Shown piece after piece: positions 44,899 to 56,585 of a stretch of DNA of 64,000 bases. This DNA is from Rhizophagus irregularis (taxonomy: Eukaryota > Glomeromycota > Glomeromycetes > Glomerales > Glomeraceae). The position numbers were made by a program, and so were the translations under genes. Numbering within the stretch: position 1 is the first letter of the stretch; each line of letters opens with the position of its first letter. The notes below the pieces were generated by a model. It had not been told where the DNA came from and did not search any database. It saw nothing but the letters and a program-made list of their open reading frames with translations. Location: the NCBI RefSeq assembly GCF_026210795.1, contig NC_089444.1:1416501-1480500 (forward strand), read 5' to 3'.

Positions 44899-45156
44899 CT
44901 ATTTCTTTTTTTTCTTTCCTCCCTTCTTCTTGCTTCCACTTCCTTTTTTCTTTTCCTCTTCTTTCTTCTTCAAAGGTGATGCTAGTCCTCTCGCTCGCGC
45001 TTCTTCAAACCACGCTTTCGTTTTTTCAGGATCATCCGTTATTTCATCTAAACTCCATTCCAGGCTCCAAGTTACAGATGATCTGCTCGGAGAATCCATA
45101 GCTACTCTTTTCTCACCTATGTCCTTATCGTTCTTGTATCTATTTTCATCCTTCAA
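44899..45156 (-). CDS. Small lysine-tailed hypothetical protein (C-terminal part)
   Basis: The frame reads through a balanced region (AMDSPSRSSVTWSLEWSLDE and DPEKTKAWFEEARARGLASP) into a Lys/Glu/Gly-rich tail ending in KKKKK. Upstream in-frame codons continue to about 45211, where CTCAG could be a splice acceptor, so the ATG at 45156 may be internal and more exons may exist. The tail is low-complexity, but the N-terminal half looks like genuine coding sequence. Family not recognised. Confidence 0.4.
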   Translation of the reverse strand: MKDENRYKNDKDIGEKRVAMDSPSRSSVTWSLEWSLDEITDDPEKTKAWFEEARARGLASPLKKKEEEKKKGSGSKKKGGKKKKK

Positions 45157-45447
45157 CCTTTTTGTGAAATTATCGTTTAGCGTTATGTCAGATTTATTTA
45201 AATTGTTAGTTGCTGAGAATTAATCACCTATGTACAATTGTTTTGATTAAAAACAAAATAAAACTGGACGGAACGATAAAATTGCAGATGACCCTAGCAT
45301 CTCCATATTTTGCTATAATAGTTGTCAATATTTCTAAAAAGTTTTTGTTTTATACATTACAAATATTATTAAATATGCTACAATATGCACTATGCTCAAA
45401 TCTCTTCAAGTTCTTGGTTAGTTTAGCGATTTTTTAGATCTCTAATA

Positions 45448-45618
45448 TCATTTTTTCCAATAATTTAAATTTGGTGATTTCTCCAATAATACATCCTTTA
45501 CAAACCTCATTTTTTTGATATGACATGTTAACAAAAGGAGGAGGTGTATACCGTAAAGTTTATCATCTGGATCATGTGCGCAGTTCATGTGTAACCTGGC
45601 AACAAATCCGGATGCCAT
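45448..45618 (-). CDS. Hypothetical short ORF
   Basis: From an internal ATG near 45618 the frame gives MASGFVARLHMNCAHDPDDK, then YGIHLLLLLTCHIKKMRFVK, and stops at 45448. A Leu-rich hydrophobic stretch is the only feature. It could be an exon of the gene at 44899-45156, but no donor is evident. Weak call. Confidence 0.2.
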   Translation of the reverse strand: MASGFVARLHMNCAHDPDDKLYGIHLLLLLTCHIKKMRFVKDVLLEKSPNLNYWKK

Positions 45619-46239
45619 TTTTTTTTTGCCGGTAAAGAAATAAATACATACAAATAGTTTCATGATCGAAGCATAATTACCAAAAATAATTTAACACAAT
45701 AATTTTTATTAGTTAACAGCAAAAATTATCCAGGATTAACTATATAACTTACTTATATTTGTCTTATATATTTATTATTATCACCTGAACACTAATGGGC
45801 ATCTAGTATTTTTTTTTACCGTTTATAAACTATGTGACTAGCATAATAAGTTATAGTAGTTATACTGTAGTTTAATTGAATAATTACAATTTATTGATTT
45901 TTATTGGTTTGCTATTATTATAATACATCTTATTACATTCACGTTCAGGATATTTGTTTCACCTTGCATAAACTTCAGACTAATTTGTACGATGTAAATA
46001 AAAGATCATAATTTTTAAAGCTAACAGATTATGGAACATTCTTAGTTTGAAATACCAGTGCTTTTGGGATTAATATTTATAAATTTGCTATGAACAAAAA
46101 ATTTTCTTACTAAATCACTATAAATAAATAAATTGCTTTAGAAAGTAAATATGTAAAGCAACTTTATTGTCATTTTTATAACTAATCAAATATTCTTTAA
46201 CTAATCAATATTCCTTATAATAAAGTCATAAATGCCAAT

Positions 46240-47620
46240 ACTTAAATCACTATGTCTTCGAACTTATAATATTATGTAACTTGAATTCCCTCACTTCATC
46301 TTTCAAATCAAACAATTCCTTCTCATTATCCTTAATAGCCAAATACTTGACTCTTTTTTCCTTCATAATATTTTCCTTTATGTAATGTAAAATATCATCA
46401 CTATTCTAAAATTATTAACAATTTATTAATAAAAATATACTGAGAATTTTCTAAGAATACTCTAAAATCACTTTCTTTAATGATGAAACTCAAACTTACG
46501 TAATCTAATTTAGAAGGGAGAATTTGTCCTAGATTTTTTAATATCATTAAACTACAAATTATTAAATATTAATATTTTCTTTCCGATAAATTTATTGAAA
46601 GATAATTGAGACTTTGTTTAATATTTTCAATTAAATTGATTTTTTGATAAGCAGAAATCATCTCACTTTCATATCCAACAAGTTAATATTGTTACAATAT
46701 TTTAATAATTGTGATATAACTTGATTAGTATAATAAATTCCACTCCCGCCAAAATTTTCTAAATAATCACCAGATTTTAGTAATAATTGTTGCAATGATT
46801 GTACATCGTCTAAAATTAAAGATTTTAATTTAAATGGTTTAGTTAAATTATTAATTTGTTGAATAAAACTATTCAAAGAAGAACAATAGACAATATGAAC
46901 AGATTCTAAAACATTTAATTGTTCAAATACTTTATCAAGATTGATTATTACTCCAAAATCGACGTAATAGAAAATAATTGTATTTAAGGTATTTGAATAA
47001 TTATAATCTTTTATGATTGATATGAAGATAAATTATTTTCCCATATTAAAATTTTCTTAAGATTTGATGTAAATGAATCATTTGTGATACATGGTTATTA
47101 ATTATCGTATTGTCGTTATAGCATCTGATATAAAGTTTCAAATTTCCAATATTGTGAATAAAATTTTGATTTTGCAAAGAATTTCATCAAGAGTATGTAA
47201 ATTTACTTCATTTTCAGTAAAAATTTTAAATAGTGACATATGAACTAAACTCCTAAAATTTTGTTCAATAACATCTGTTCTAATTCCGAATTTTGAATTC
47301 CTATTAGCAGAATCAAACCACTTATCAACAGAAGTAAATAAATTATATGTATTCAAATATTTTAAAAAAATAGGATAATTGAACAGTATATTCTAATGAA
47401 TTATTAATAGTTTTATATTCATTTAATTTTCCTATAAAATCATTATTTAAATTATTATATAAGTAAATTTCAATAAAATCATAGTTTCCGGTACGAATTG
47501 AAAATGGATTTTCCCATAATAATGGAATTGCTAAACGACACCATAATCTGTTAACAAAAATGCATGAATGTAAAGTTGAAAAATCATTATGAAAATAGAT
47601 AATTAAATAAACAAACTCAT
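46240..47620 (-). pseudogene. F-box-like protein relic
   Basis: Minus-strand pieces appear in the order of glomeromycete F-box-like proteins: HNDFSTLHSCIFVNRLWCRL then AIPLLWENPFSIRTGNYDFI (about 47590-47450); SVDKWFDSANRNSKFG (about 47330); VNLHTLDEIL; LKSLILDDVQSLQQLLLKSG (about 46800); LGQILPSKLDYVSLSFIIKE (about 46520); and a C-terminus YIKENIMKEKRVKYLAI...ELFDLKDEV (about 46390-46280). Several frameshifts and stops interrupt them. The LHSC-VNRLW motif is the F-box second half. The N-terminal half of the F-box is lost at an insertion near 47620. Confidence 0.55.
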
Positions 47621-47725
47621 GCCAGTACCTTACCTTACACTTCCCAAAAGGAACTCCCCTGCAAAAAGACTTCTCTTCCCCTCAGACGAAATCCTGAAAT
47701 CCCGTTGCCGGTCAGCGTCAAAAAT
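47620..47725. mobile_element. GC-richer insert interrupting a gene relic
   Basis: About 105 bp with markedly higher GC (GGAACTCCCCTGC, CTTCCCCTCAGACG, CCCGTTGCCGGTCAGCG) separate the F-box-like relic from other coding-like sequence. It lacks obvious inverted repeats. It may be the end of a retroelement or another transferred fragment. Confidence 0.35.
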
Positions 47726-47739
47726 TATTCTTAATTTCT

Positions 47740-47890
47740 AAAATAATCACGACCATAAAGAGATCTTTTCTTCACTTTATAAGTATCAACTAATCCAATC
47801 GATTCATTTTCTGGATTATTTTCACCTTCAGTAAATCGAGAATTGAATCCTATAGTATCTCTTAATTTGTTGAATTGTTGATAATGAATT
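47740..47890 (-). pseudogene. Coding relic of unknown family
   Basis: The minus strand reads RDTIGFNSRFTEGENNPENE followed by SIGLVDTYKVKKRSLYGRDY in one open frame without a start. The coding character is good, but I do not recognise the family. It does not belong to the adjacent F-box-like fragment. Confidence 0.3.
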
Positions 47891-47899
47891 AGTTAAAAA

Positions 47900-49050
47900 T
47901 AACACCTAAGTAAGCAGTAATCTGCACTCGTAATAAAAATAGTTTCATATTTTAATGTTGCCTCAAAATTAACCTGGGACAGGTTAAAGTTAAAATTGTG
48001 CACGTCAGCCACGTTTTTTCCAAAAAAGCAAAAATAAAAAATTCAAACCTTATTAACAAAAAATACAAAAAATTTATTTTGTATATGTTAAAATATTTAA
48101 AATATTGCATTCTTTAACAAAGGTGAATTTATTTCTCACCCTATCACGTGATAAACATTTTGGTTGGCTTATTTTTGATTGGCTAATTTTTTTAACTTAA
48201 AATTTTTCGGTAACAGCTAATCGCTGTTGTATTTACAAGGCTAGTCACATGGTAATGTGTCGCCACTGACGTTGACAGAATATCTGCTATAGAAATATAG
48301 AAATGGAAATGATTAGATAAAATTTTTCAGGGTAAATCAACAAATTATTAAAAAAATCTTAGCCAGCTCACCCCAAAAAATAAGAACGTCAAAAATTTCA
48401 ACTCGTGCTATAATGGTATTTGCAAATCGATTGAGAATTAATTTCTTTGAATTTCTATATCCTAGTGAATTTATCTAAGTTAATATACTGTATTTTTTTA
48501 TTGATCCACCTGCTCAATTTTTAAAATGAACTATAATTATATGAGATATTTAGTGCTGGAGTAGTTTAGTATTCATATAATTCAAAAATTGCTAATAATT
48601 TCTTTAAATTGAAGTAAATTTATTGATACCTTCAAACACTCATTTTTGGTTAATTAAAATTCAATATTCAACATAATGTACATACTGTATATCTTTTTAT
48701 ACTTCAATACTACAAATCCTAATAGTTTTCCCATGACTTTTTTCTTTTGATACAAATGATGGTTAGTTAAAAGATTGTTAAGAGTCCATAAATAGCTGAA
48801 ATTGTATACGGGAAACCGGATGTTTGGATTTATGACTCCCGACGTAATTATTAAATTTACTATAATAAATGTTTCGATTCTTCAATTATATTAATTTCAT
48901 TTGCACTTAAATTATTTAAAATAGCCTCATTATTGACTAAATAAAAAATCAAGAAGTCAGATGAACAAAGTTTATTGAAAAATTATAGGTTTGACAAAAA
49001 AATCGTCATTGATAACTTGTACTTCTTGTACTTACATTTTCATTTTCATT
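47900..49050. other. Intergenic DNA
   Basis: AT-rich. No gene or repeat is recognised. Confidence 0.4.
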
Positions 49051-49056
49051 CTTAAA

Positions 49057-50622
49057 ATGACTACACTCTTCTATTCTGATCTTTCGAAAAACCTCTCATA
49101 AATGTTAAATGATGCTGATGATTATAATGTTATTATTAAAGTTGGAGAAAATGAAAATATAAAAGAATTTCAAGTGCATTTAGCAATTTTAAGCCTTATT
49201 TCAAAATTGCTCTTTCATCTAATTGGATTACAAAGAAAAATGATAAATATTCTTACTAATTAAATATATTCATTAAAAAAAAAATAATAATGCAATAATA
49301 ATATACATATATATTTAGATATATTTATACTTGATTTAACTGAACAATCTGGCAAAGATATTCTTGAATTACTAATCGTATCAGACGAATTACTCATTGA
49401 AGAATTATTTAATTATGTTCAAGATTATTTAGAAATGAGTGGATTCTAAAAAATTATTATCTTGTTTTACATGTTGCATTTAAAATTACTAATTGCAAGG
49501 AATTACAAGATATTATTTGTGCAGATCCGCACTCATTTTTTATTCAAATGAGTTTTTTTCTCTAGATAAAGATATTATTTATAACGTGTTTGAGAGAGAA
49601 GAGTGAGTTCTGAAAAGACTTACAAATTAGAAAAGTTATTGTTTGGGATAACTTAATCAAATGAGGTATTGAGCCGACTCTTGGTTTGGGAAATGAGAAT
49701 TGCTATTCCAATCAATAAGGATTATGAAACATTAAAAGAAATATTAAATCAATTTATTCCTCTCATTCGATTTGTGGATATTATTTTTAATGATTTTAAT
49801 TATAAAATCAAACTATATAAGAATATTACAGTGACACCTCTATAAGTGCACCCTCTATAAGTGCACGTACTATATAAATTCTCTTTAAGTGCACGGTGGG
49901 CCTGGTCCCAACTTATAAGAGCTCTTAATATTTTACTCTCTATAAATGCACACCCTCTCTAAGTGCACATTCTACTATTTTTTTACTATGGTCCCAAGGA
50001 GGGTGCACTTAGAGAGGTGTCACTGTATTACTAATCAAGCAAATTTATGAAGAAATTGAAGAATTTTATAATAAAAGTACCTTCCCAAAAATAGCAACTC
50101 TACCATCTAGAATAAGGAAATTTGATTCAAAGATTATCAAACCAAAACTTGCAAAAATAATTCTTAAATGGATTAATAAAGAAGTTTTCTGGATTTCACG
50201 TTATAAGTTCGATCTTACTTATCGTGGTAGTATTAATGGTAGTGCTAAATCATTTAAAAATAAATGTAAAGGCCAAGTAGAAAGTCTGGTTTTGATTAAA
50301 GTTAAATATTCAAATAAAATCTTTGGAGGATACAGTTCTATTGGATTTCACTCAATTGTAAATAGTCTTTTACGTATTGATAATAATAATCTACCATTCT
50401 ATTATTCATTTTTTTCATTTGAAAAAGATACTCAAAAAATATGAAAATAAGTCGTGTGATAAATTACGATAAGGCTATATGCGATTATCATTTGGTAATT
50501 CATTGTATATAAGAGATCACAATAGTGACCATAATTACGAAAATAGCTTGAATGCAAATGAAGTTCATGGTATTGAAGAAATTGAGACATTCATTATAAC
50601 TAAGCAATATGATACAATTTAA
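49057..50622 (+). pseudogene. BTB-TLDc domain protein pseudogene
   Basis: The start MTTLFYSDLSKNLS is followed by a nonsense TAA at 49099-49101, then in the same frame MLNDADDYNVIIKVGENENI and KEFQVHLAIL, a BTB domain. Downstream, shifted frames give ILELLIVSDELLIEELFNYV (BTB end/BACK), then IYEEIEEFYNKSTFPKIATL, and the TLDc domain KFDLTYRGSINGSAKSF...VLIKVKYSNKIFGGYSSIGF. The end is GIEEIETFIITKQYDTI with a stop at 50620-50622. Multiple stops, frameshifts and a MITE at 49829-50025 disrupt it. Intact relatives are thought to be ubiquitin-ligase adaptor or stress-related proteins. Confidence 0.8.
49829..50025. mobile_element. pogo/Tc1-mariner-type MITE in the BTB-TLDc pseudogene
   Basis: The 197-bp element has termini CAGTGACACCTCTATAAGTG and, reverse-complemented, CAGTGACACCTCTCTAAGTG. 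TA is duplicated on both sides (49827-49828 and 50026-50027). Internal repeats of CTCT(A/C)TAAGTGCAC recur four to five times. CAGT-starting termini with TA duplication are typical of pogo-like elements. It sits between the BACK-like and TLDc coding parts. Confidence 0.85.
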
Positions 50623-50639
50623 AGAATTATTTCATAAAT

Positions 50640-50890
50640 AAAACTAAGATAAATTCGTTGATATACTATATTTTGCAAAGTCATAATAAGACTACTGATT
50701 ATTTATTGGTTATATTACAATTTATTTATATATTTAAACAAATCATTTATTGTTTTAAAACTTTGTTAATTTGCATCTACTTCATTTTTATTTTAAAATC
50801 TTATTTTGACAAGCTTTTAATAAGTGATTAATATGGTTTATTATAAAATAGCAGTCCAGACACAACGGCCAGCCAGGTTTCGCAAAGCAA
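50640..50890. other. Short intergenic spacer
   Basis: AT-rich spacer between two converging relics. Nothing recognised. Confidence 0.4.
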
Positions 50891-51941
50891 CTATACCACA
50901 GTACAGTATAATGATTTTGGACAACCCAAGTTCCAAGCATGATTTATATATGATCTTTCAGTCATATGGATAAATCCATTCTTGGAAAAATATTTTAGGT
51001 TATTTTCAAGAAGTGTCCTAAATAAATAACGAATATGAGAATACCACATTTCTGGTGTTTCATTACTATACCTATATTTCAAATTGTTCAACGTCTGCGC
51101 TACTTCAGGATCAAACCAGAATAGTAGTTAGTTTTAACCATTTTACGAACATAAGCAGTTTATAGCAATTTCGGTGATTATAACGTTTTTAGTGAATTCT
51201 AGCGATTCTTTATCAACTTATATCATAATAAATATTGGATTCATTTTTTGTGCTAGAACGAAAGAAAAAAAAATGCATTGAAATTATGTATAAAAAAATT
51301 TTTCTGTAGCGCTGATTTGATACACAAAACTATGCACAGTAGATCATCCCGTGATTTAGTACTATGTAGGTTTATCAGATAGTCCGGTTAATTTTATCTC
51401 CCGGCCCGGGCAGTCAGCAAATTCAGATTCAGTCATATGATTTTTTATTCTAAATCTTATTGGAAGTAGTGTGACAAGCTTAAACCAACCCGATTTCTGC
51501 GATAAAGTAATCAGAAATTTTTTATTTTTATATGAAGGAGCGGGTAACATGAGGATATTATATCTAAGGTTTCTAAGATTAATAAGAGAAAGTACTGATC
51601 TTTTCTCTACCACCATCGGCATCATCAAGACTTCAACAATGAAAGGTAATAATGGATCACTATAATCGGCCACGCCACATGAGCAAAGTAATTTTCATCT
51701 TTGTACATTGCTTCGCACAAGTCCGATGGATCATATTGCCACAAACGTTTAAAACGAGCGATCTGAGTGGGTCTTCTGTTAAAATGGGAGTATCACATTC
51801 TCCACACGGCCCATAATCCGCGATGGTATTGTTGGATCTAATCGACAAAAAATCTGGCTCTTCACGAAGAACCTCCTCTGGGAAGTATTGCCATATATTT
51901 AATGCAAGTATTTTTAGGGCTCTGTTGCGTGCTGGTTGCAT
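50891..51941 (-). pseudogene. Zinc-binding (RING-like) protein relic
   Basis: Pieces in order on the minus strand: MQPARNRALKILALNIWQYF and PCGECDTPILTEDPLRSLVL then CGNMIHRTC (51941-51720), a C-x2-C...C-x-x-x-x-H-x2-C pattern reminiscent of RING or treble-clef fingers. The next frame gives CGVADYSDPLLPFIVEVL, then ESEFADCPGREI (51680-51390). After a gap comes LNNLKYRYSNETPEMWYSHI and LFRTLLENNLKYFSKNGF (51091-50950). Frame changes near 51670 and loss of the middle part show decay. No stated function beyond probable zinc binding. Confidence 0.5.
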
Positions 51942-51944
51942 GTT

Positions 51945-52411
51945 GTAAATATCACTGCTTTTTGTGTTGTCGATTAGGTCCTCCTCAGCAGTAATCTATC
52001 GAGCTGTTATAAAAAAAAATTAAAATATTAATTAAAAAAAAAAGTTAAAATATAAAAATAAATAGAAAATAAAATGTGATCGGCGTGGCTTAGGAATTTT
52101 CCGAAAAAAATTACCTACGTAATTTCCTCCGGTCTTGCTTGTTTTTATAGCGCTAGTAGTGTCGCAGTAAGATATTCCCGCTAACAATTACGCATAAAAT
52201 TTCGTCATACAGACTTACATGTGGTTTATTTACCTATCGTTTAATTAAAATAAACATTACCCCTTATAAAAATTATTTTTTTAATATATCATGATGATTA
52301 TTAAAATGATTAAAATGATGTCAATTTCACGTATATATAATATATATATAATTATATACTGATAAATATTCATCAAATAAACTTCTTACTAACTCTTTGA
52401 TAAAGCGTAAA
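51945..52411. other. Intergenic DNA between diverging relics
   Basis: AT-rich. It would hold promoters for both neighbours if they are expressed. No motif is recognised. Confidence 0.35.
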
Positions 52412-53413
52412 ATGGAACGAGGAAAACACTACGAAAAAAATAAGAAGAGAAGAGAAAAAAAGAAAGAAAAATTATTAAGTAAATAAAGATGTTTTTAATA
52501 TCAAAAAAAACTTAATACGCGACAGATAACATTTTTTTTATTTGTTACAGCCCAGGAAAGATTGGTTGAAGACATTTCGAAATCTCTTAGCGATATTAAA
52601 AAAGAGTTAGGAAATAAATCTATTGATGTGTCTAAATTAAACGACCTAGAAATTAAACATGATGAATGAATCTTTTAAAAATTCTTTTGTTGAAATTAGC
52701 GAACTGAAGCAAGAGAATAAAAAATTAAAACAGGAAAATTCTGAGCTAAAACAGAGACTCAAATTGTACAAAAAGAATTGGACACCCCAAAAAAATTTAA
52801 ATTTTAGATTAGAAATGAAATGAAAATTGAGAATCTTTGTAGTAAAATCACGAAGGAGCAAATGGCTCAACAAGATAAAGAATTACCACTAGAAGAAGAT
52901 GAAATTGGGAGTCAACTTAAAGAAGTCTTAGAAAAAGCTAAGGTTGGATTTACCTTTCAACAATACATGAAATTACAAGAGTTCAGGAAGGATGGTAATT
53001 ATTTTATCCATGTTGAAAAAGGAAAATCAATTTATGAAACGCGAGAAGAATTGAAAATACCATATTTCCTGTCGAGCTAAAGTATCTCAAAGCACCATTA
53101 TATAAATTATTTGATCTTTTGGAAGCTATGGTCAATAAGCCACGTGAGAATTGTAATGGCGATTTTTTTTGCAGAAGAGTGCTATTTACACTTTTTCATC
53201 ATGCTGAACCAGAATTTCCTAAATTGAAAAAAATTGAAGCTGTAATTGATTTGACGTGAGACAAATATCAAGGATTATTGGAAGAACTAACTGATTTGCA
53301 CAAGATGAAGATCAAAGATTGTTATTAAGGGAACGCCAGTTATCAATTGAAGAACGCGAAGTAAAACTTGTGCGCGAAAGGATAGAACTAATGAAATTAA
53401 AAAAAGGAACTTA
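52412..53413 (+). pseudogene. Coiled-coil protein, eroded
   Basis: Exon 1 (52412-52478) encodes MERGKHYEKNKKRREKKKEK then LL. A 72-nt GT-AG intron leads in frame to TQERLVEDISKSLSDIKKEL. A stop at about 52666 and a frameshift follow. The next frame is a strong heptad coiled coil, ISELKQENKKLKQENSELKQ. From 52820 another frame gives FTFQQYMKLQEFRKDGNYF and REELKIPYF, then a shift to VELKYLKAPLYKLFDLLEAM, FHHAEPEFPKLKKIEAVIDL and DKYQGLLEELTDLHKMKIK. The order suggests one gene with about five lesions. The family is uncharacterised; the heptads imply oligomerisation. Confidence 0.5.
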
Positions 53414-53419
53414 ATATAA

Positions 53420-53930
53420 ATTAGTCATTATAAATATAAATTAGTTATTATATTGGTAGCAAAGATTTTATGTTGCAAATAAATTCTTAAAGTAGTTTGC
53501 GAAATTCATCTAATTCTGTAAACCACCCTTGCTCTAACAATGTAAAATAAAAGAAAAGCTTGTATAGTATTGGTCATTTCAGGTGATCAGTTCACATGAT
53601 CTAACTTTAAAACTTCTGTCCGGGGATTCTTCTAGGTGTCCGGACTTGATTTCCGGTGAATATTAAGAATAACAGGCATTATATTTTTGTTTACAATTAA
53701 CAAGGGACATCATTAATTCATAGAACGTTCCAGAACAAATAGACCAGTCTACACTGTTACATATGACGTTGAGCCAAGTTTGCCTGATGTCATGTGGTAA
53801 ATGTGAAGACTCTCAATTATTGTGCGTAAAAAATTTTTATTGATACACGCAAATATAAATATAATGGTTCAGGATGCAAGCCCGTTTTTATGCTAACGTT
53901 CGCAGACTATCATACACGATTAATTTTTCA
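53420..53930. other. Intergenic DNA
   Basis: Nothing recognised. Confidence 0.35.
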
Positions 53931-53943
53931 AATGATAACCTCT

Positions 53944-54107
53944 ATCCTAGTCCTCTTCTCTTCTGGCTCATCATCCATGCATGACCAATTCTTTAACAAC
54001 CCAACGATTATACCAAGAATCTTCCTCATGCACTTTCGCTCGTAATGTTTGGTATTCTTCGGAGATCTCATCCAAAGATTCTTCGGCAAATTCGATGCTA
54101 AAGGCGC
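53944..54107 (-). pseudogene. Crinkler-type C-terminal fragment
   Basis: Minus-strand frames give AFSIEFAEESLDEISEEYQT followed, after a shift, by KILGIIVGLLKNW, then DDEPEEKRTRIE. The series IEF-E-x-LDE-SEEYQ-LR, then a VLG-IVGLLK helix and a KR-rich acidic end, matches the end of Crinkler-type proteins, like the fragment at 12.5-13.0 kb. Only this short 3' piece is recognisable. Confidence 0.5.
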
Positions 54108-54109
54108 AG

Positions 54110-55650
54110 TATATGTTGCGCTGCTACGTCATTGAAATTATCATATAATTAGCCGGTAGATCCCATGAAGAAGAATTTATGGTTATCATATGACACAGTA
54201 TGCTACCTTATCAATTCAGCCCTTACGGCCTTACCATGGTATTGTAAGTATAAATAGACTAACATAGATTCTTTTCACCATTATGGCGTCCCAGGAATCG
54301 ATCGCATTACTTCTATTGAGTTTGGGCCATAGGGTGGCTCCCTATCTTTTCTCTGAGCCCCCCAGAGAGCCGAACCTTGTTTGATTAAAATACATCAAGA
54401 TCGTCAATTTTTAATTTATCCTAGTGTATACAGGTTAGAATTGATCATCGACAGAAAAGAATAACGTTTACCTAAGCCTGTTAGTAACAGTCCCAGTTAT
54501 GATACGGGATAATCCCAGTTAATGGGGACTGCGGGTTAGAATCGCTCTTCGAGATTTATTATCAGAAAAAAATTTAACATATACCATCGATTCTGCTTAT
54601 TTTGCAGGATTCGGTGAAGTTTGACAGATTACATGATTACTAATCTGCCTTCGTTGCAAAGAAAAAAGCAAAAACTTATGTAATGCGAACGTTTTTAATT
54701 TGGTGTCGATCATTTGACCACTTGACGCTAGGGTGAGACGTCGCCTAATTAATCAAAACTATGTCAGCAACATTGATTATATTACTATAACCAGATTTTG
54801 TACTATAAAATTTATTAAATAAACTTTTTTATAATAATTTATGAAATAAAACTCAAGACTCTAAAAGTTTCTTGCGAATATTGTGTACATTTTTCAACTT
54901 TCTTTTGGTTGAAAACTGTTCTTAATCTCAAAGTAATTACTTTTTTTTTTACAAAGGTTTTAAAAATGATTTGATATAATTGCTTAAAAGAAAATTTGAA
55001 CTAATAAAGCACCAAATCTCTAAAGTTTTATATGATAAAGAGAAATATTTAACGTAACTTTGTTCTTAAACCATCTATAGACTTGTCATAAAAATTTGAA
55101 GGTAAACCCATGTTTTCATCATGCGGTGAAACATTTTAAAATGTGTCAATTGTAATATGATGCTATTCAGGAAAATATTGAAGATAATGATCGTGAAAAA
55201 AAAGCAAACATATTATTTGATAATTTATTTGGTCGAAAATAATTTAATTTTACGTTAAAAGTGATCATTTAAAATTTGCTTAAAGACAAATTTAAAAATT
55301 TTAAAAAAATTGATCCGTGTAACATGAAAAATCTGATTATATTACGTCATTTATTGCCGGATATTATTAAGTGCGTAATATAAAATTTTTCGTGAAAATG
55401 AGAAAAGGACAAACTAACTATTAAACTATTTAACCAACAAATAAACTAAGAAATGTATACGATTGCTTACAGAAGTTTTACGTAAAAAACAGCAAAAAAG
55501 AACATGTCAGGTTATTATTAAATCTTATAGCATTTAAGGTTATGATTGAGGAAGCGGATTCACGTTTAATAGGATTTTTTGACATGATGCATGGTGAATG
55601 CAATAATACCTAATACACGTTCAGCATACAAAAAAAAATTGTAGCAATTT
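54110..55650. other. Intergenic DNA with short palindromes
   Basis: GC-richer patches at 54290-54390 and 54480-54560 contain palindromic motifs (GGGCCATAGGGTGGCTCCC; AGTCCCAGTTAT...TTAATGGGGACTG). These may be MITE remnants. No gene is recognised. Confidence 0.35.
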
Positions 55651-55658
55651 GTTATATT

Positions 55659-56340
55659 ATGGTGGCACAACGAAATATGTCTGCTAATAAATTTGCATTA
55701 AATATTGGATTATTTTTAGATTCAACTGGGTCAACTAATGAATCTATAGATGCAATGCATAAAATTGGAGTATCAGTATGTGCGGGAACAGTTGATTTAC
55801 ATAAAACAAAAATTGCACGAGATCATAAAACTAATATAAAAGAATATTTTCAACAAAATGTAAATATACAGTATATTAACATATAATTTTAATAGTAATT
55901 ATGATATTAATACTTTGCTTAGCATTCTTTATTAGAGTAATTTTTTATACATACTGTATTGATTTCATTCAATTAAAGAAAAAAGAAGTTCCAATGCTTA
56001 CTTGGCTTTCAACAGGTCATCATATGACAACATGTATATGTAAACAAATAACTAGCTACCCACAAATTCCCAATTTATAATCCTACGAATATAGATGTAT
56101 ATAATATTAATAATCGTTTAATTCATAAATATTATGGAATCTTTGATAGATCATACACAGCACGTAAATTTGAATGATCGTATTGAATTACTTACAGTAC
56201 ATAGCTATGATAGTGCTATTTAGAAAATAAAGATGAACGATCAATGGAAAATGTACGCCTAGTTGGAATGAAAGAACAACAGTTACATTCAATGCAAGAT
56301 TACATAAATGCATTAAAGTAATTTTAGAAAGTGGCAACAA
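55659..56340 (+). pseudogene. Repeat-family (transposon-like) protein relic
   Basis: The first frame encodes NMSANKFALNIGLFLDSTGS then TNESIDAMHKIGVSVCAGTV and IKEYFQQN. Shifted frames downstream give YGIFDRSYTAR, ERSMENVRLVGMKEQQLHSM and QDYINALK. These pieces resemble a multi-copy glomeromycete protein family that I suspect is transposon-derived, but I cannot name a domain with confidence. Stops and shifts show it is inactive. Confidence 0.4.
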
Positions 56341-56585
56341 TACACACCTTTAAAATGGTTATGTAGCCCCAAATTGTTACAGATTGGCCACCAATTATAG
56401 TTCAATAAACTCGCGTAGTATGTTTATACCACCTAAAATTTGAAAAGATTGTAACCCACAATATATGGGGACTAAGCTATTTATAAATTATAATTATTTT
56501 ATTGTATAAAATATTTAATAAAATGTAACTATGTAAGTATAATAATTTCTCCTAACTAGCTACGGGCTACATACATATTGTTTTA

